From Brachycybe producta (lineage: Eukaryota; Arthropoda; Diplopoda; Playtdesmida; Andrognathidae), in assembly GCA_036925085.1 (NCBI GenBank), contig JAUPFP010000026.1, positions 2,025,001 through 2,089,000 on the forward strand: a stretch of 64,000 nucleotides of DNA, given 5' to 3'. Position numbers and translations under genes: made by a program. Shown in pieces: positions 34,701 to 43,172 of the stretch. The notes beneath the pieces are model-generated. The model searched no databases. It had not been told where the DNA came from and was given only the letters and a program-made list of their open reading frames with translations. Each line of letters begins with the position of its first letter. Within the stretch, counting starts at the first letter, position 1.

Positions 34701-34899
34701 AACACGTGGTGGAGAAAAGAAAAATTACGCAAAAGCTAATTTACCGCCAAGATGGGCGAAATTTGGCGTTAAAACGGCCAAATTAGACCCAGAGAGTCAA
34801 GAAAAAGCATCAAGGGATGCAGAAATTCGAATTTGCCACCTTGCGCAGCGCCGCCTGGTGGGAGAAATCGAGAGAAGAGCAAAAGAAGAGAAACCGTAA
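31762..34899 (+). CDS. pol: Element A Pol: RT, RNase H, integrase, AT-hook tail
   Basis: 1045 codons. RT: KKKNGQHRFCVDYRKLN near residue 60 and the catalytic YLDD at 170-173. RNase H: HTDACDYQIG with D319 and TDHKALCYL. Integrase: an HHCC zinc finger ending SCHICQRTK, then the DDE triad D601, D661, E697, with the usual 35 residues between the last two. After the integrase come an acidic tail (about 885-950) and KRKRGRPKK, an AT-hook with GRP at 962-964. It ends at TAA 34897-34899, where element B reads on in frame. The first codons belong to the PR-RT linker and this ORF start is not a natural initiation site; the frame was cut off from the protease by the 7-nt deletion. Confidence 0.95.
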   Translation: MKMTNLAKHVIDTGENPPVREPLRRTSPAQREIIKSTLRDMLDAGIVSPSKSPYASPVVIVKKKNGQHRFCVDYRKLNAQTKSDQYPLPRIDDAFDSLSGATIFATLDLISGYWQFPVEERDREKTAFVCTNGLYEFNRMPFGLMNAPATMQRALDLLLAGHKWETCLVYLDDIVIFAKNFEEFMKRLRDILVLIRNANLSLQPSKCFFGEDEINYLGHKISALGIRPDEEKVQTIQGFPAPKNVIDVRSFLGMTGYYNRFIENYSKIAKPMQALVKKDLDFKWNDDCEVAFDGLKKALCSAPILTLYDPEAEIALHTDACDYQIGVIIYQYAKNERKPGVLVYYSRKLQGAERNYGTTEKECLAIVYGIEKARPYVFNRKFKIFTDHKALCYLKTAQNLDGRLGKWQMKLQPYDYEVVYKKGKTHVDADCVSRYESNVPANWKQKNGEMEALEDLHIFTVYNNFQWEREQSLDEELLLIKESLQQDRLHPYHKKFAIVDGILYHMKYEDTVPVLTCTVPRQLRIGILEMLHDVPEAGHFGFTKTMKRIQKRFYWKTMKADVADYVRSCHICQRTKLSHQKVPGLLQPIIVGRPTECWGMDYVGPLPKSIGGVQHILIAVDYATKYCIAKAVARATAQAAIAFVKDKIVNEFGVPQKIITDRGPQFLSNETQAFFKTYAIQHAATTAYHPQADGLAERTNHTVMEVVKRHLDVLQQQADWKKKLGDAVMAYNLVEHNSTKFSPYRLMFGREPRTTLDNMMPRAPIVPPPVTNEAEQSDPALDAAKKNIEAAQEVQKRKYDEKHRTIPDYKPGQKVLIRDRVPKPGMAQKLIWPYKEPCLVTKKLTDLVYEIEYVTRSGLTMRDTVNVQQMRPYFEANDLRAPQTNLPDDIEETTSAKEESDADEETIDEADDDLPVENTPEVHREEEEVIPDASQETHPETSEKEEEEVPEIPLEPPKRKRGRPKKTAPKEPVKLDSRVQTRGGEKKNYAKANLPPRWAKFGVKTAKLDPESQEKASRDAEIRICHLAQRRLVGEIERRAKEEKP

Positions 34900-36630
34900 G
34901 TAGCTAATAGCTCCGCCTCTTCTGACCCGGAAATTAGACTTGGCAACCCTGTAGAACCACGTGGGGACGCCGCCGCCATTTTGGACGCCACTTTCAAATT
35001 CACTTCTGAGAGAGAAGCACGCGGAAGTAAAGTTTCGCGATTTTCTACTGTGTCAAGTGTTAAAAAGTTTATTTTTAAGAAGAGAATGCCGCGTTCTTTT
35101 GGAGGGAAGTCTACAAGCAGTGAGGACTCATTCAATTTTACGGCCTTATTTGGAGAGGGCCACGATGACGATGTGATGGAAATCGAGGACGCCGCCCTAA
35201 AGACCGGAGCAGCCATCGCGGCTGAAAAGCCTTTAGGCAGCAATGCCTCGACTTCCAGCAAGGATAGGAATGACTCGGGCAACTCTGTCAAGAAGCGAAA
35301 GAGCCCCGAATCAGAGGATGAGTTAGTCAATCATTTTTTACCTCTAATGAGATCTCCGCCTCCTCAGTTAGGTGATCCAGAACCGGACATCTACATGGGA
35401 CCAGCCCGGGATCCGAGACAGCAGTTCCCGCGACCCCCAGAGGAAATGGACACGCCGCCCGGCAGTGATGCCGAAGGGGGAGTACCAGCCGAGTTGTACT
35501 CCTCAAATCGCCGGGGCCGCACCCGAGGAGAGAGGAATGCCGATAAGCGAGCCATGAAGGAGTGGATCGCTAAGCAAAATGAAGAATGCGTCAAGAGGGG
35601 CCAAAAACCCATCGAAGTTCCGGAAGTCGGCACCGTGTTGCCGACCACCAGAAAACCAGTCCGTGATGCATCTCCTGCCAACAGTTGGGCCACAGTGGAC
35701 GAGCCCACCGTGAGAGGATACCGGCCGGAGTTAACGAGGAAGTTGGTGCTACCAGGACCAATTTCGGTCCCAGCACCACCAAGAGAAGTATCGTCTACAT
35801 CTCTACCGCCCGTTGTCCCTTTCAGGCCGCAATCGACAGTGACTGTCGTCCGAGAGGGAAACAAGAGAAGGGAAGTCCACTTCGACCGCCGATCGCCGCC
35901 AAGGGACCGACCAAGAGAGATGAGACGACCGAAAGGTCAGGGGTCCGCTGCCCGCCGAAAAGCTCGTCGGGACGAACAATTCCAAGGATGCCGAGGACAC
36001 CCTGCCATTCCAATAGCAGTGCCATCTCAGGGAGCAATCCCTAAACCAGCCGCAAAACCTAAGTCACCGTCGCCTTCGAAGGCGACACCAGAAGAGGAAC
36101 AGGAGCGTCAGTTATGTCTCCTGAATAATGGTTTAGTTTCCTTTTCTAGACGCGGATTACGACACGCACTCCGATATTTAGGAGTGTTCAACAGTAGAAG
36201 GGAGATATCGAGCGAACGACCTCGGCCCAGGAGAGATGTCCTCTGGACCGCCGTAGTTTTGGAGACGCCAGGATATCCCGCCGTCGTCGCACTTCACGCA
36301 AGCGACGAATCAAACGTAATTCAGCTAATCCACCCTGGAACCCGGGAGCAATCCCGCACCAGGACTCTGGAGTTAATCGCCGAAACGATGTTGGCCACCC
36401 TGATTCCTGATCGGAACCAGGATCGACGATTTCGTCACCACTCGCCGAGGGCCATCGAGAGGGACTACTCCGCCACCCGGATGTTAGACTTCGTGGAAGC
36501 CACCGTACTAGCGACGTTGGAGCGGTCGACTGTCGTCCCGCTGGAGACACTGGAGCGACTCTACGAGACGACCACGGAAGGCGAGTTCGGGAGGAGGGAT
36601 CGACGCGGCCACCTATCGCCGGAGCCGTAA
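34900..36630 (+). CDS. Element A ORF3, unknown protein in frame with Pol
   Basis: It is open in the same frame as pol from just after the TAA at 34897 to 36630. The first ATG is at 35086 (514 codons). It is rich in Pro, Arg, Ser and Glu, with no signal peptide, no transmembrane segment and no cysteine pattern, so it is not an evident envelope gene. A segment near 35221-35321 (AEKPLGSNA, then DSGNSVKKRKSPES) recurs in element B's ORF3 (AEKPSGSNA, DSGNSFKKCKSPES). The upstream residues IRLGNPVEPRGD..LDATFK match the end of B's Pol frame. I do not recognise the family. It could be a Pol C-terminal extension, an accessory protein or a nucleic-acid binding tail. Confidence 0.75.
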   Translation, partial: VANSSASSDPEIRLGNPVEPRGDAAAILDATFKFTSEREARGSKVSRFSTVSSVKKFIFKKRMPRSFGGKSTSSEDSFNFTALFGEGHDDDVMEIEDAALKTGAAIAAEKPLGSNASTSSKDRNDSGNSVKKRKSPESEDELVNHFLPLMRSPPPQLGDPEPDIYMGPARDPRQQFPRPPEEMDTPPGSDAEGGVPAELYSSNRRGRTRGERNADKRAMKEWIAKQNEECVKRGQKPIEVPEVGTVLPTTRKPVRDASPANSWATVDEPTVRGYRPELTRKLVLPGPISVPAPPREVSSTSLPPVVPFRPQSTVTVVREGNKRREVHFDRRSPPRDRPREMRRPKGQGSAARRKARRDEQFQGCRGHPAIPIAVPSQGAIPKPAAKPKSPSPSKATPEEEQERQLCLLNNGLVSFSRRGLRHALRYLGVFNSRREISSERPRPRRDVLWTAVVLETPGYPAVVALHASDESNVIQLIHPGTREQSRTRTLELIAETMLATLIPDRNQDRRFRHHSPRAIERDYSATRMLDFVEATVLATLERSTVVPLETLERLYETTTEGEFGRRDRRGHLSPEP

Positions 36631-36877
36631 AGAGGGATCGTCGATCAGCAATAAGCAGAGTCATCGCCGGACCAGTTGGTGCGATGATTATAAATTAAAT
36701 TTTCTAGTCCAGTATTGTAAATTTAATTATATTGAAGAAATTGTTATTTTTCGAAACATTTTTATTTTTTTTTTTTGTTGTGATCAAATACCTGTGATAC
36801 CCCTGGGTCTTATCAATTTAGATCCAGTCGGGGGGAGGGGGATTTTTAGGAATTGTCTTGGAAAGTAGGGTACTTTC

Positions 36878-36893
36878 CGCTTAGTCGGGGGAG
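36878..36893 (+). promoter_or_regulatory. Element A polypurine tract region
   Basis: The purine-rich gtcggggga..g run lies immediately before the 3' LTR TGAGACG, the expected place for plus-strand priming. A second purine-rich copy (gtcgggggga type) lies at about 36828-36842 upstream. Confidence 0.65.
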
Positions 36894-37819
36894 TGAGACG
36901 TTTGGGCCCGCCACTTATTTCCGCTCTTTAGCGTTTGCGTTTTTTTTGGGTTTAACGTCACCCTGTACTTTATTTAGCTTCTGGGCCACTCGGTACTTTT
37001 GGTACCAAGTGACCCAGATATCACATGTGATGAGATAATCATCTGACCTTTTCGTTCCCCCCTCATGTTATTCGTTTAAAGTTTGATTTTGTTTTGATTT
37101 CTTCTGTTGTCACCTATGTGTGACAACAGGAGATGAATCATGGTTTTGGACAAGTGGATCAATCCTTTGATTGGTCCATTTGGTCCAAAATATTGTTTTA
37201 ACCAATGACCGAATTGTGCCCTGAGAATCCGACTTGTGGATTCTCAGGGTATATAAAGAGTTACATTTTTAATGTCAAAAACGCTTTTTAAAAACTTCTG
37301 ATTTATATACCGAACCTATGGCCGATTTTGGCCCGGTTCTTTTCTTTTAATATTTTTTCTAAGTGATATTTCTATGTGTTGTGTTTAATGCCAGTTCGCC
37401 AACATTATATTTTATCTGCAAAATAAACCATTTTTCTATATTTAAACCAGTGGTGTTTTCTTTTATTCGAAACTTAAATTCCACGATTGTGAATTCATCA
37501 TTTGCAGGTCTCCACCTATTTGGATACATCAAAAGGGTCCCAACAGGTGCAAACCTGCAACGCACCAGTGAGTATATTTTTACACGATTCTTAGGGCAGA
37601 TTTACGGACGAAAGTCCGAGAGATACAGAGATTAAAGATCCTCAAGACTGTGAAGTCTTTTGCCAGAGACTAGTGAGGACATAAAATAGACGTTATATTG
37701 GTCTAGTCCTCCCGGGCCAGTAGAATTAGTGGCCTAGCCAACCACTATCAATACGAGTGTAAACTCGCTCGTATTAACCAAAAAGAGCAGATTCTACTAG
37801 CGGAAAAAGGTCCGTCACA
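36894..37819 (+). repeat. Element A 3' LTR
   Basis: 926 bp, same length as the 5' LTR, with TATATAAA at 37250-37257. Differences seen by eye include gccgc/gccac near the start, gatcg/gaccg, gacag/gccag, ccgcg/ccacg and aaggc/aacgc. Confidence 0.93.
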
Positions 37820-38167
37820 ATATATTTAAGGTACACATTGCACTTTGAAAACTTTAATATTGGACAACTTTAAATATGAAAAATAAACATATTGCTGCGA
37901 CTGTGTATTTTAAAAATTAACATTTTTTCTTTACCATTATGTCTATGGGCTCAATAGAAAAACGATGCTAACGTTCTTTGCGGAGATTCTTCGAACTAAT
38001 TTTGTGAGGTAGCCTCTTACTGAATAAATCGATCAATTTAATTATAATAATGATGAAAAAGAGATCAAACCAGTCGCTTGCGTGACTTGATTTCTCCATT
38101 TGAAATCACTTGCTGAAATCAATCTAGTTAGAATCAAGTGTTTCTTCTGTGTACATATTAATCTTAC

Positions 38168-38431
38168 CTATCTGTAAGTAACTTTGCAAAACCAAAGTCA
38201 GTTATCTTCAGGTGTCCGTAACAATCCAAAAGTAGATTTTCAGGCTTCAAATCTCGATAGACAAATGACTTTTTGTGGAGATACTCCAATGCTGATATAA
38301 TTTCAGCAGCATAGAAATTACTAGTTGTACTACTGAATTTTACAGCATTTCTTAGATAAGTGAACAGCTCTCCTCCAGAAACATATTCAAATAACATATA
38401 CAAAAAGGTATCGTCATGGTGTGTCCAGTGC
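38168..38431 (-). CDS. PRKX: PRKX-type kinase exon (hinge to DFG)
   Basis: The acceptor is caatatttag and the donor AG|GTAAGA; 264 nt. It encodes HWTHHDDTFLYMLFEYVSGG ELFTYLRN, the catalytic loop FVYRDLKPENLLLD and the metal-binding ITDFGFAKLLTD. All key residues (Asp and Asn of the catalytic loop, Asp of DFG) are present. The hinge FEYVSGGELF is typical of the PKA/PRKX branch. Confidence 0.96.
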
Positions 38432-38604
38432 CTAAATATTGAATACAAAGAAACATTTATAATAAAGGTTAAATGAATGTATAATTTTTCAATTTTCGTG
38501 TGACAGTGATGTGACTCGGGGCCGCTGACCACGGGGAGGAGGAGGGTATCTGGTGAGCAACATATTCATTTGTTTTTTGGGGAGGATGATTACATTTTTT
38601 TTAT

Positions 38605-39383
38605 TAAGAGGCTACATCACAAAATTACTTCGAAAATTCTCGACAAAGAGCGCTAGCATCGTTTTTCTATTGAGCCCATAGACACGATGTTAAAGAAAAA
38701 GTGTTAATTTTTAAAAAATTAAAATACACAGTCGCGGCGGCAATTTGTTTATTTTTCATATTTAAAGTTGTCAAATATTAAGTTTTCAAAGTGCAATGTG
38801 CACCTTAAATATATGCTAATCGAATGATATAAGTGCGGTTAGTGCGGTTATATTTTTAAAAACTATTTCAAAATCGCGAATTTCTAAATTTTATGTTAAA
38901 CTTCATTGAGTACGCGCTTGTAAAAATATTTAAAAATAATTTTAAAAAACCACAATTAAACCACAGTGAAGCCAACATATTAGCGCACGTGCTGATTTTG
39001 TTCTGGTTGTTTAAAATTATTTTTACTTATTTTTGCGATCATTTTAATGGATGTTTTTTTTTCTTATTTGGGCGTACTCAATGGAGTTTAACATAAGAGT
39101 TAGAAATTCGCGATTTCGAAACAGTTTTTTAAAAATGTAACCGAACTTACCAATTTTTTGTCATTCTATCACTCGATCAGCTAATATTTAAGGTGCACAT
39201 TGCACTTTAAAAACTTAATATTGGATAACTTTAAATATGAGAAATAAACACATCGCTACCGCAACTGTGTATTTTAAAAATTAACATTTTTTCTTTAACA
39301 TTGGGTCTATGGGTTCAATAGAAAAACGTTGCTAGCGCTCTTTGCAGAGATTTTTTGAAGTAATTTTGTGATGTAGCCTCTTA
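38605..39383. mobile_element. Intact foldback element (family FB)
   Basis: 779 bp, TAAGAGGCTACATCAC to the inverted GATGTAGCCTCTTA, with arms of about 390 bp that pair along nearly the whole length. No coding sequence. TA at each edge may be the target duplication. This is the reference copy for the other FB entries. Confidence 0.88.
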
Positions 39384-39687
39384 ATGGGATTCAACTTACG
39401 CGATTTTTTTTTGCTTGCGTAGAAACCTCCGAAACGAATTAACTGCAAACGTTGTCGGAAAGGTTATACGTATTTTTATTGCGTTTACAGAGCCAATTTG
39501 TACGTGTCATTACGATCGTCAGGAAAAATACCGCGGTCCACGTATATCTTCAAAACCACGTTAAGTTGAATATTTAGCCTACTATTTTATATGTTTATAT
39601 AGCATCTAAAGTATAAAGAGTGTCCATAAAACTAATGAAAACTTTCTGTCTTAGAAAAATCCGTAACTGAAAAAGAAAATCATTAAA
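39384..39687. other. Kinase intron, nothing recognised
   Basis: Short stretch between two inverted-repeat elements with no gene seen. Confidence 0.4.
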
Positions 39688-40285
39688 ACTAGGGATGGGA
39701 CATTGGAATCCTCGAATCCCCCGAATCTTGAGAAAAAATATTCGAGATTCGAAAACTCGAATCTTCGCGCTTTTTTTTTTGTCTTTCAAATCTTTCGAAT
39801 CCTAACCTAAAAAAAACTGTTAAAAACTTTGATAAAATTAGTTTTAACTCCATTGACGTCCAATAGAAGTGTTCAGTAACAAATAAATGGCGATTGTTGC
39901 AATTTCGGTGGTATCCGGATCACCAATATTATCACCTTGTGGCGAACCTGAGTGCCAAACACTGTTTTTTATTATTAATAATTTAATATTTAATATTATT
40001 TCAGTTCTTTGTATCTTCTTAATGAATAATATAGGATTCTTGTATGAAGGATTCGAGGAATTCGAGAATCTTTTAGGATTAAGATTCGGATTCGGGTTCT
40101 ATTAAATTTAGGATTCGTCCCACCTATAATTAATAATTTAATATTGAATATTTATTTCATTTATTTGTATCTTCTTAATGAATAATATAGGATTCTTATA
40201 TGAAGGATTCGGGAGATTCGAGAACCTTTCAGGATACAGATACGGATTCGGATTCGAGAAAATATAGGATTCGTCCCACCTCTAA
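39688..40285. mobile_element. MITE, second copy of the CTAGAGGTGGGA family
   Basis: It begins CTAGGGATGGGAC and ends GATTCGTCCCACCTCTAAT. It has internal near-duplicates ('gaataatataggattctt' near 40024 and 40180). It is inverted relative to 19337-19716. Confidence 0.65.
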
Positions 40286-40604
40286 TTAAAACAATGATGC
40301 ATACATATAGCTGTGATGTTTATATTCTTTTTACTTATGATTCCACCAGAAAATTGCAACATTTTCGTTGCTAAATGCTTTGAAACTACTAAACCCATTG
40401 TCGTTCCACAAGTAGGCCTATAGGTAAGTACTTGCTCTTCAAATTTAATTTTTCTTAAAATATGCATTTTGAGATATTCAGGGTCAAACGTCAGCTGATT
40501 ATTAATACATTACTTTTAAATGACCTTGCAATCCGATTAGCTAAAACATATCAAATTAAAGCCTGTTTCAAGACAATGTTAAGTTCATACTGTAACTATC
40601 ATAG
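40286..40604. other. Kinase intron next to element B
   Basis: A minus-strand frame at 40282-40467 contains VSKHLATKMLQF, but it matches nothing I can name and is not needed by the kinase exon chain. Otherwise nothing seen. Confidence 0.35.
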
Positions 40605-41555
40605 TGAGACGTTTTGGGGCCCGCCGCTATTTTATTAATTTAGCGCCGTTTTGTTTTGGGTTTCTTTAATTTTGTAGACACCATGTATTTTGTAGCTTCT
40701 GGGCCACTCGGTGCTAATAGGTACCGATTGACCCAGATTCTATTTTTAGCTTGACCTTATCGTTCTCCCCTCTTTACCATTGTATTATCCTTCCACATGA
40801 GTGGATTCTTATCATTTTAATTTGAAGTTGTTTACAGTTTTCTTTCCCCCTTTTTAATTAAAAGGGTGACGTGTCTAATATTTTGGTGACCACTGGTCAA
40901 TCACTTTTGATTGGCCAGTTTGGTTTTTACTTTTGTTTTTGCCCAATCAGGGGCTACTGAGAAAGTGTTCTCAGTATCCTCTTTTTGGGTATAAAAAGGC
41001 CGTGTTTTTGTATGTAAGGAGACTCTTTTTAAACACTGAACCTATGCCCAATTTTGGCTAGGTTCTTTTCTTTTCTTTTCTTCTATTAATATTTTCAAGT
41101 GATATTTTTCTAAGTGTTGTGTGCTTAAACCAGTTCGATTCGTTTAATGTTTTATCTACAAAATAAACAACGATTTTATATTTAACTCAAACAGTGGGGT
41201 TTAATTGTTTTTGACTAAAATTCCGCGGTTGTGCATTTCATCATTGCAGCTCTTCACCTTTTTGGATACTTCGATGACCCAACAGGTGCAAACCTGCAAC
41301 GCAAGAGAGTATATTTTGCACGATTCTTAGGGCAGATTTACGGACGAAAGTTCGAGAGATACAGAGATTAAAGATCCTCAAGACTGTGAAGTCTTTTGCC
41401 AGAGACTAGTGAGGACACAAAATAGACGTTATATTGGTCTAGTCCTCCCGGGCCAGTAGAATTAGTGACCTAGCCACTCACTATCAATACGAGTGAAAAC
41501 TCGCTCGTATCAACCTAAAAGAGCAGATTCTACTAGAGGAAAAAGGTCCGTCACA
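40605..41555 (+). repeat. Element B 5' LTR
   Basis: TGAGACG...CGTCACA, 951 bp, with TATAAAAAG at 40990-40998. The beginning and end resemble element A's LTR, while U3 is largely different. It resembles the reverse-oriented solo LTR at 10744. Confidence 0.92.
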
Positions 41556-41560
41556 ATATA

Positions 41561-41576
41561 TGGTGGAGGTGCAGGG
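41561..41576 (+). promoter_or_regulatory. Element B primer-binding site
   Basis: TGGTGGAGGTGCAGGG, five bases after the LTR, one base different from element A's site. Confidence 0.75.
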
Positions 41577-41728
41577 TAGTTTATAAAACTTGCTACCTCG
41601 TTTTGCCCTAAGAAACGTGTTGAAAAACACGAAAATTATCGTAATTCAATTGTGCAAACAATTTTGAAACAAAACAAAAATTTTTCGAAACATTTTTACG
41701 ATTTTATTGACACAAATTACGATAAATA

Positions 41729-43138
41729 ATGATGAATACCAACGGAATAACCGCAAGGTTCTCCCAGCAACTCCAATTCAGACGCCGACGTGAACAGCTC
41801 GTAAAGGAACGAGCGAAAGCTCGGGAAACACGCCGTGTTGCCCGAGAAACACGAAAGCAAAAGAAGGAGGACAAGCTGAGGGCCCTTGCTGAAGAGAAGC
41901 GACTCCAGGAGGAAGAGAAGCGTGCTAAAGACGAAGAACGACAAGCCGACGCCCGACTCAAGACTGAAGTAGCATCTTCTGAGGCCTCTCGACGAAGCAA
42001 CGAACAGAAGATGGTCGACCGGTTTGCCAAAATGATGAAAGACGCCACTCCTGAGAGCCGAGAAGAATTGGTAAGACGGTTATGTGGAGAATCGACTCCA
42101 CACCGCCTCGAACACACACATGAGAGAAATCTCAGACAACAAAGTAAATCACCGACAGAATCCGGGCGTAAGCTCAGGGCCGAAGCTCCTGAATGGACTC
42201 CGAACCTGGGACCGACGCCATATTCTGAAAAGAATTCACTTCATCCACTTCAGGGTTTTCCAAAGTATGATGGATCTGAGAACATACTTCTTTATATTGA
42301 AGAGTTCGAAGATATTGCGATTGCGCACCAATGGAACTCCCTGCAGCGATGCAGTCACTTTACTGGTCTCCTTCGTAAACGAGCAATCAAATGGCTTGCT
42401 CGGTTTCGATTGGAATATGGCGAAATAAATTGGCCTATGATGCGTAATGGAATTATAAATGAATTTCTGTTACCTGACCAGAAAGTGAGGATGAAAAATG
42501 AGCTGTCCGCAAGGACCCAAATAGATAATGAAACTTTTAAGGTCTACGCGGAGGAGTATGCAGAGATGTATCGAAGGATACATCCCAATGATGACGACTC
42601 TTTGCTGATTTCGAGCCTGAGGAAAAGTCTTTTACCATCTTTGAAGCTGCATCTGTTTGGAGCACCGAAGGACAATCTTTACGACTTCGTCAAGTTTGCC
42701 GCCCAGACTGAGGGAGAGCTGATAGAAGAGAATATGTTGACATACAAGACGACTACTGGTAACCAGCCGGCCCAGCAGCAGAAGCCTCAACAGCCGAAAC
42801 AGCAGCAGCAGAAGAAACAACAGACGTGGACGAACAGGAACACGGCCACATCTGAAAAGACGCAGGACACAAAGACGAATCAAGATGGTGGACAGAAATT
42901 CCAGCAGAGAAAACGATCTACTGGACCACTCATCTGCTACCAGTGTCAGGAGCCTGGACACAGAGCGTTCCAGTGCAACAACAAACCGAAACCGAAGAAG
43001 GAAGAGAACAAGACGACTCCACCAACTCCAGTCAACCAAGTTGATGAACCGTCGGAAACGATGGCGCCGAAAATCTTCTGCGCTGACGAAATCCACGTTC
43101 TACCAAATGGGATGAAAATGAAGGCTTTAAACTACTAG
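41729..43138 (+). CDS. gag: Element B Gag
   Basis: 469 codons, intact. Same layout as element A Gag: a charged coiled-coil-like N-terminus (RRRREQLVKERAKARETRR), the capsid-like domain (LQGFPKYDGSENILLYIEEF), a Gln/Lys-rich linker and the CCHC knuckle CYQCQEPGHRAFQC. The C-terminus is shorter (MKMKALNY against a longer A tail), yet both end in the same TTA AAC TAC stop context needed for frameshifting. Confidence 0.95.
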   Translation: MMNTNGITARFSQQLQFRRRREQLVKERAKARETRRVARETRKQKKEDKLRALAEEKRLQEEEKRAKDEERQADARLKTEVASSEASRRSNEQKMVDRFAKMMKDATPESREELVRRLCGESTPHRLEHTHERNLRQQSKSPTESGRKLRAEAPEWTPNLGPTPYSEKNSLHPLQGFPKYDGSENILLYIEEFEDIAIAHQWNSLQRCSHFTGLLRKRAIKWLARFRLEYGEINWPMMRNGIINEFLLPDQKVRMKNELSARTQIDNETFKVYAEEYAEMYRRIHPNDDDSLLISSLRKSLLPSLKLHLFGAPKDNLYDFVKFAAQTEGELIEENMLTYKTTTGNQPAQQQKPQQPKQQQQKKQQTWTNRNTATSEKTQDTKTNQDGGQKFQQRKRSTGPLICYQCQEPGHRAFQCNNKPKPKKEENKTTPPTPVNQVDEPSETMAPKIFCADEIHVLPNGMKMKALNY

Positions 43139-43172
43139 GGGCGCCACTCGCACCCAAAGTAGTGATGCCCGG
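43126..43172 (+). promoter_or_regulatory. Element B candidate -1 frameshift signal
   Basis: TTTAAAC (43126-43132) in register, a 6-nt spacer, then GGGCG..CACT (from 43139) able to pair with AGTG..TGCCC. The A-to-B change in the distal arm leaves a G-U pair, so the stem is kept. Pol is in the -1 frame. Confidence 0.8.

Larger units (their letters stand above)
27435..37819 (+). mobile_element. Element A: full-length Ty3/Gypsy LTR retrotransposon
   Basis: 10,385 bp bounded by two 926-bp LTRs and flanked by the 4-bp duplication ATAT (27431-27434, 37820-37823). The order is LTR, PBS, gag, frameshift site, PR, RT, RNase H, integrase, ORF3, polypurine tract, LTR; RT before IN places it in Ty3/Gypsy (Metaviridae). 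It lies antisense in a kinase intron and inside an FB element. By eye I see about five substitutions between the LTRs, so insertion is recent. A 7-nt deletion in pol relative to element B makes this copy defective. Confidence 0.95.
26189..38019. mobile_element. Foldback element (FB) split by a solo LTR and element A
   Basis: The left arm starts TAAGAGGCTACATCAC at 26189 and the right arm ends GTAGCCTCTTA at 38019. Removing the solo LTR (26766-27391) and element A (27435-37819) with one copy each of their 4-bp duplications restores an FB sequence like the intact copy at 38605-39383. Confidence 0.85.

Noticed and set aside
34900-36630. Envelope gene in element A
   Set aside because: Its place after pol suggests env, but there is no signal peptide, hydrophobic membrane span or cysteine pattern. 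Composition is charged and proline-rich.
40282-40467. Kinase exon (contains VSKHLATK)
   Set aside because: It superficially resembles a kinase N-lobe, but the exon chain from 55654 to 50924 to 38168 is already complete in phase, and splice sites are lacking.
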